From Maricaulis sp. (GTDB lineage Bacteria > Pseudomonadota > Alphaproteobacteria > Caulobacterales > Maricaulaceae), in the NCBI GenBank assembly GCA_002694345.1, contig NZLV01000144.1, positions 1 through 6,730 on the forward strand: DNA of 6,730 bases, given 5' to 3'. The notes beneath the pieces were generated by a model. It was given only the letters and a program-made list of their open reading frames with translations, ran no database searches and was not told where the DNA came from. A program made the position numbers and the translations under genes. Below, piece by piece: positions 6,033 to 6,730 of the stretch; position 1 is the first letter of the stretch; the number at the start of each line of letters is the position of its first letter.

Positions 6033-6730
6033 CTATTCTGCGGGATTTTCCGTCAGGTGACCCGGCAGTTCGCCGTGGGCGAAGTCCGTGTCGATATAGT
6101 GCTCGCCCATGGCCGGCTGTTTCTGGCCGGTCCAGACCATCCGGAAGAAGCGGGCAATGTCGACGCCGATGGCGTACATGGCCGGCACCAGGATCAGGGT
6201 CAGGGCGAGAGCGAACAGAACCGCGAAGCCCAGGGCCACGACCATCGGCTTGAGGAACTCCGCCTGGGTCGAGGTTTCCGCCATCATCGGGAAGATGCCG
6301 AGGAAGGTGGTGACCGAGGTCAGCAGGATCGGGCGGAAGCGTTGAACGCCCGCATCGACCAGGGCCTGGAAAGCCCCCACGCCATTGGCGCGCAGCCGGT
6401 TCACGAAGTCCAGCAGGACGAGGTTGTCATTGATGACGACCCCCGCCGCGGCCCCGACCCCGAAGTAGGAGAAGAGGGCGATCGGCATGTCGAACAGGAA
6501 GTGTCCGAAGATGGCACCGGTCAGCGCGAACGGGATGGCGACCATGATGGCCAGCGGCTGGAAGTAGGACTTAAAGGCCACCGCCAGCAGGAAGTACATG
6601 GACACCAGGGCCAGCAGCAGGAGGCGGATGACCTCCGACATGAACTGGCGTTCGCCCTCGGCCTGGCCGATTTCGTCCCGCGACAGACCCGCATACTGGT
6701 TGTCGAAGTTCGGGAAGAAGTCCTCGTTCA
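6033..6730 (-). CDS. RND efflux pump inner-membrane subunit, AcrB/HAE1-like, C-terminal part (partial)
   Basis: The frame is open from the right edge to the TAG at 6035-6033, giving the last 231 residues of a protein that is normally about 1,000-1,100 long. Visible residues 1-29 are the end of the second periplasmic loop. Five membrane segments follow and match TM8 to TM12: about 33-53, 58-79, 85-109, 131-149 and 160-187. A cytoplasmic tail of some 40 residues ends ELPGHLTENPAE. Family signatures are FKSYFQPLAIMVAIPF (52-67), GVVINDNLVLLDFVNR (96-111, the counterpart of the GVVVNDSLVLVD block of RND pumps) and RPILLTSVTTFLGIFPMM (132-149). T137 corresponds by position to AcrB T978 in the proton relay. 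These proteins export drugs or other compounds by proton antiport with a periplasmic adaptor and an outer-membrane channel, which would lie outside the window if adjacent. Substrate cannot be told. The methionine at 6641 is internal and not the start. Confidence 0.95.
   Translation of the reverse strand, partial: NEDFFPNFDNQYAGLSRDEIGQAEGERQFMSEVIRLLLLALVSMYFLLAVAFKSYFQPLAIMVAIPFALTGAIFGHFLFDMPIALFSYFGVGAAAGVVINDNLVLLDFVNRLRANGVGAFQALVDAGVQRFRPILLTSVTTFLGIFPMMAETSTQAEFLKPMVVALGFAVLFALALTLILVPAMYAIGVDIARFFRMVWTGQKQPAMGEHYIDTDFAHGELPGHLTENPAE

Noticed and set aside
1..6730. Search for CRISPR arrays, insertion-sequence ends, tRNA or rRNA genes, or toxin-antitoxin pairs
   Set aside because: No direct-repeat array, transposase frame, terminal inverted repeats, or tRNA/rRNA-like sequence was seen. 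The only large-scale repeat is the diverged M13 gene duplication.

Overview
The window is GC-rich, and every gene I can support lies on the minus strand, so transcription runs from high to low coordinates. It looks like a chromosomal segment of a Gram-negative alphaproteobacterium. The Maricaulis/Hyphomonas/Caulobacter side is my best guess. This rests on two secreted M13-family lipoprotein peptidases, an AcrB-type inner-membrane pump, GC-rich codon use, and a TTAA-rich CtrA-like site ending in TTAACCAT. Taxonomy is inferred from style, not demonstrated.

Layout from the upstream end of transcription (right) to the left: (i) 6730-6033, the C-terminal 231 residues of an RND efflux pump subunit, closed by a strong intrinsic terminator; (ii) 5941-3878, an M13 zinc metallopeptidase lipoprotein (687 aa), closed by a terminator; (iii) 3726-1615, a second M13 lipoprotein (703 aa), clearly a tandem paralogue of the first, closed by a third terminator; (iv) 1443-310, a 377-aa pentapeptide-repeat protein with two non-repeat interruptions; (v) 114-1, the signal peptide and first residues of an exported protein that runs off the left edge. 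No gene-free stretch exceeds about 195 bases.

Three intrinsic terminators separate the first four genes, so these look like single-gene units rather than one operon. The two peptidases share the lipobox position, the catalytic residues and a nearly identical C-terminus (37 of the last 43 residues). They probably sit in the cell envelope and degrade peptides in the periplasm or at the surface. No sequence link ties the pump, the peptidases and the pentapeptide protein into one pathway, and I do not see a convincing undescribed system. The items most worth checking are the duplicated and diverging M13 pair, a possible promoter embedded in the pump-gene terminator, an operator-like inverted repeat upstream of the second M13 gene, the CtrA-like site, and the interrupted pentapeptide protein.
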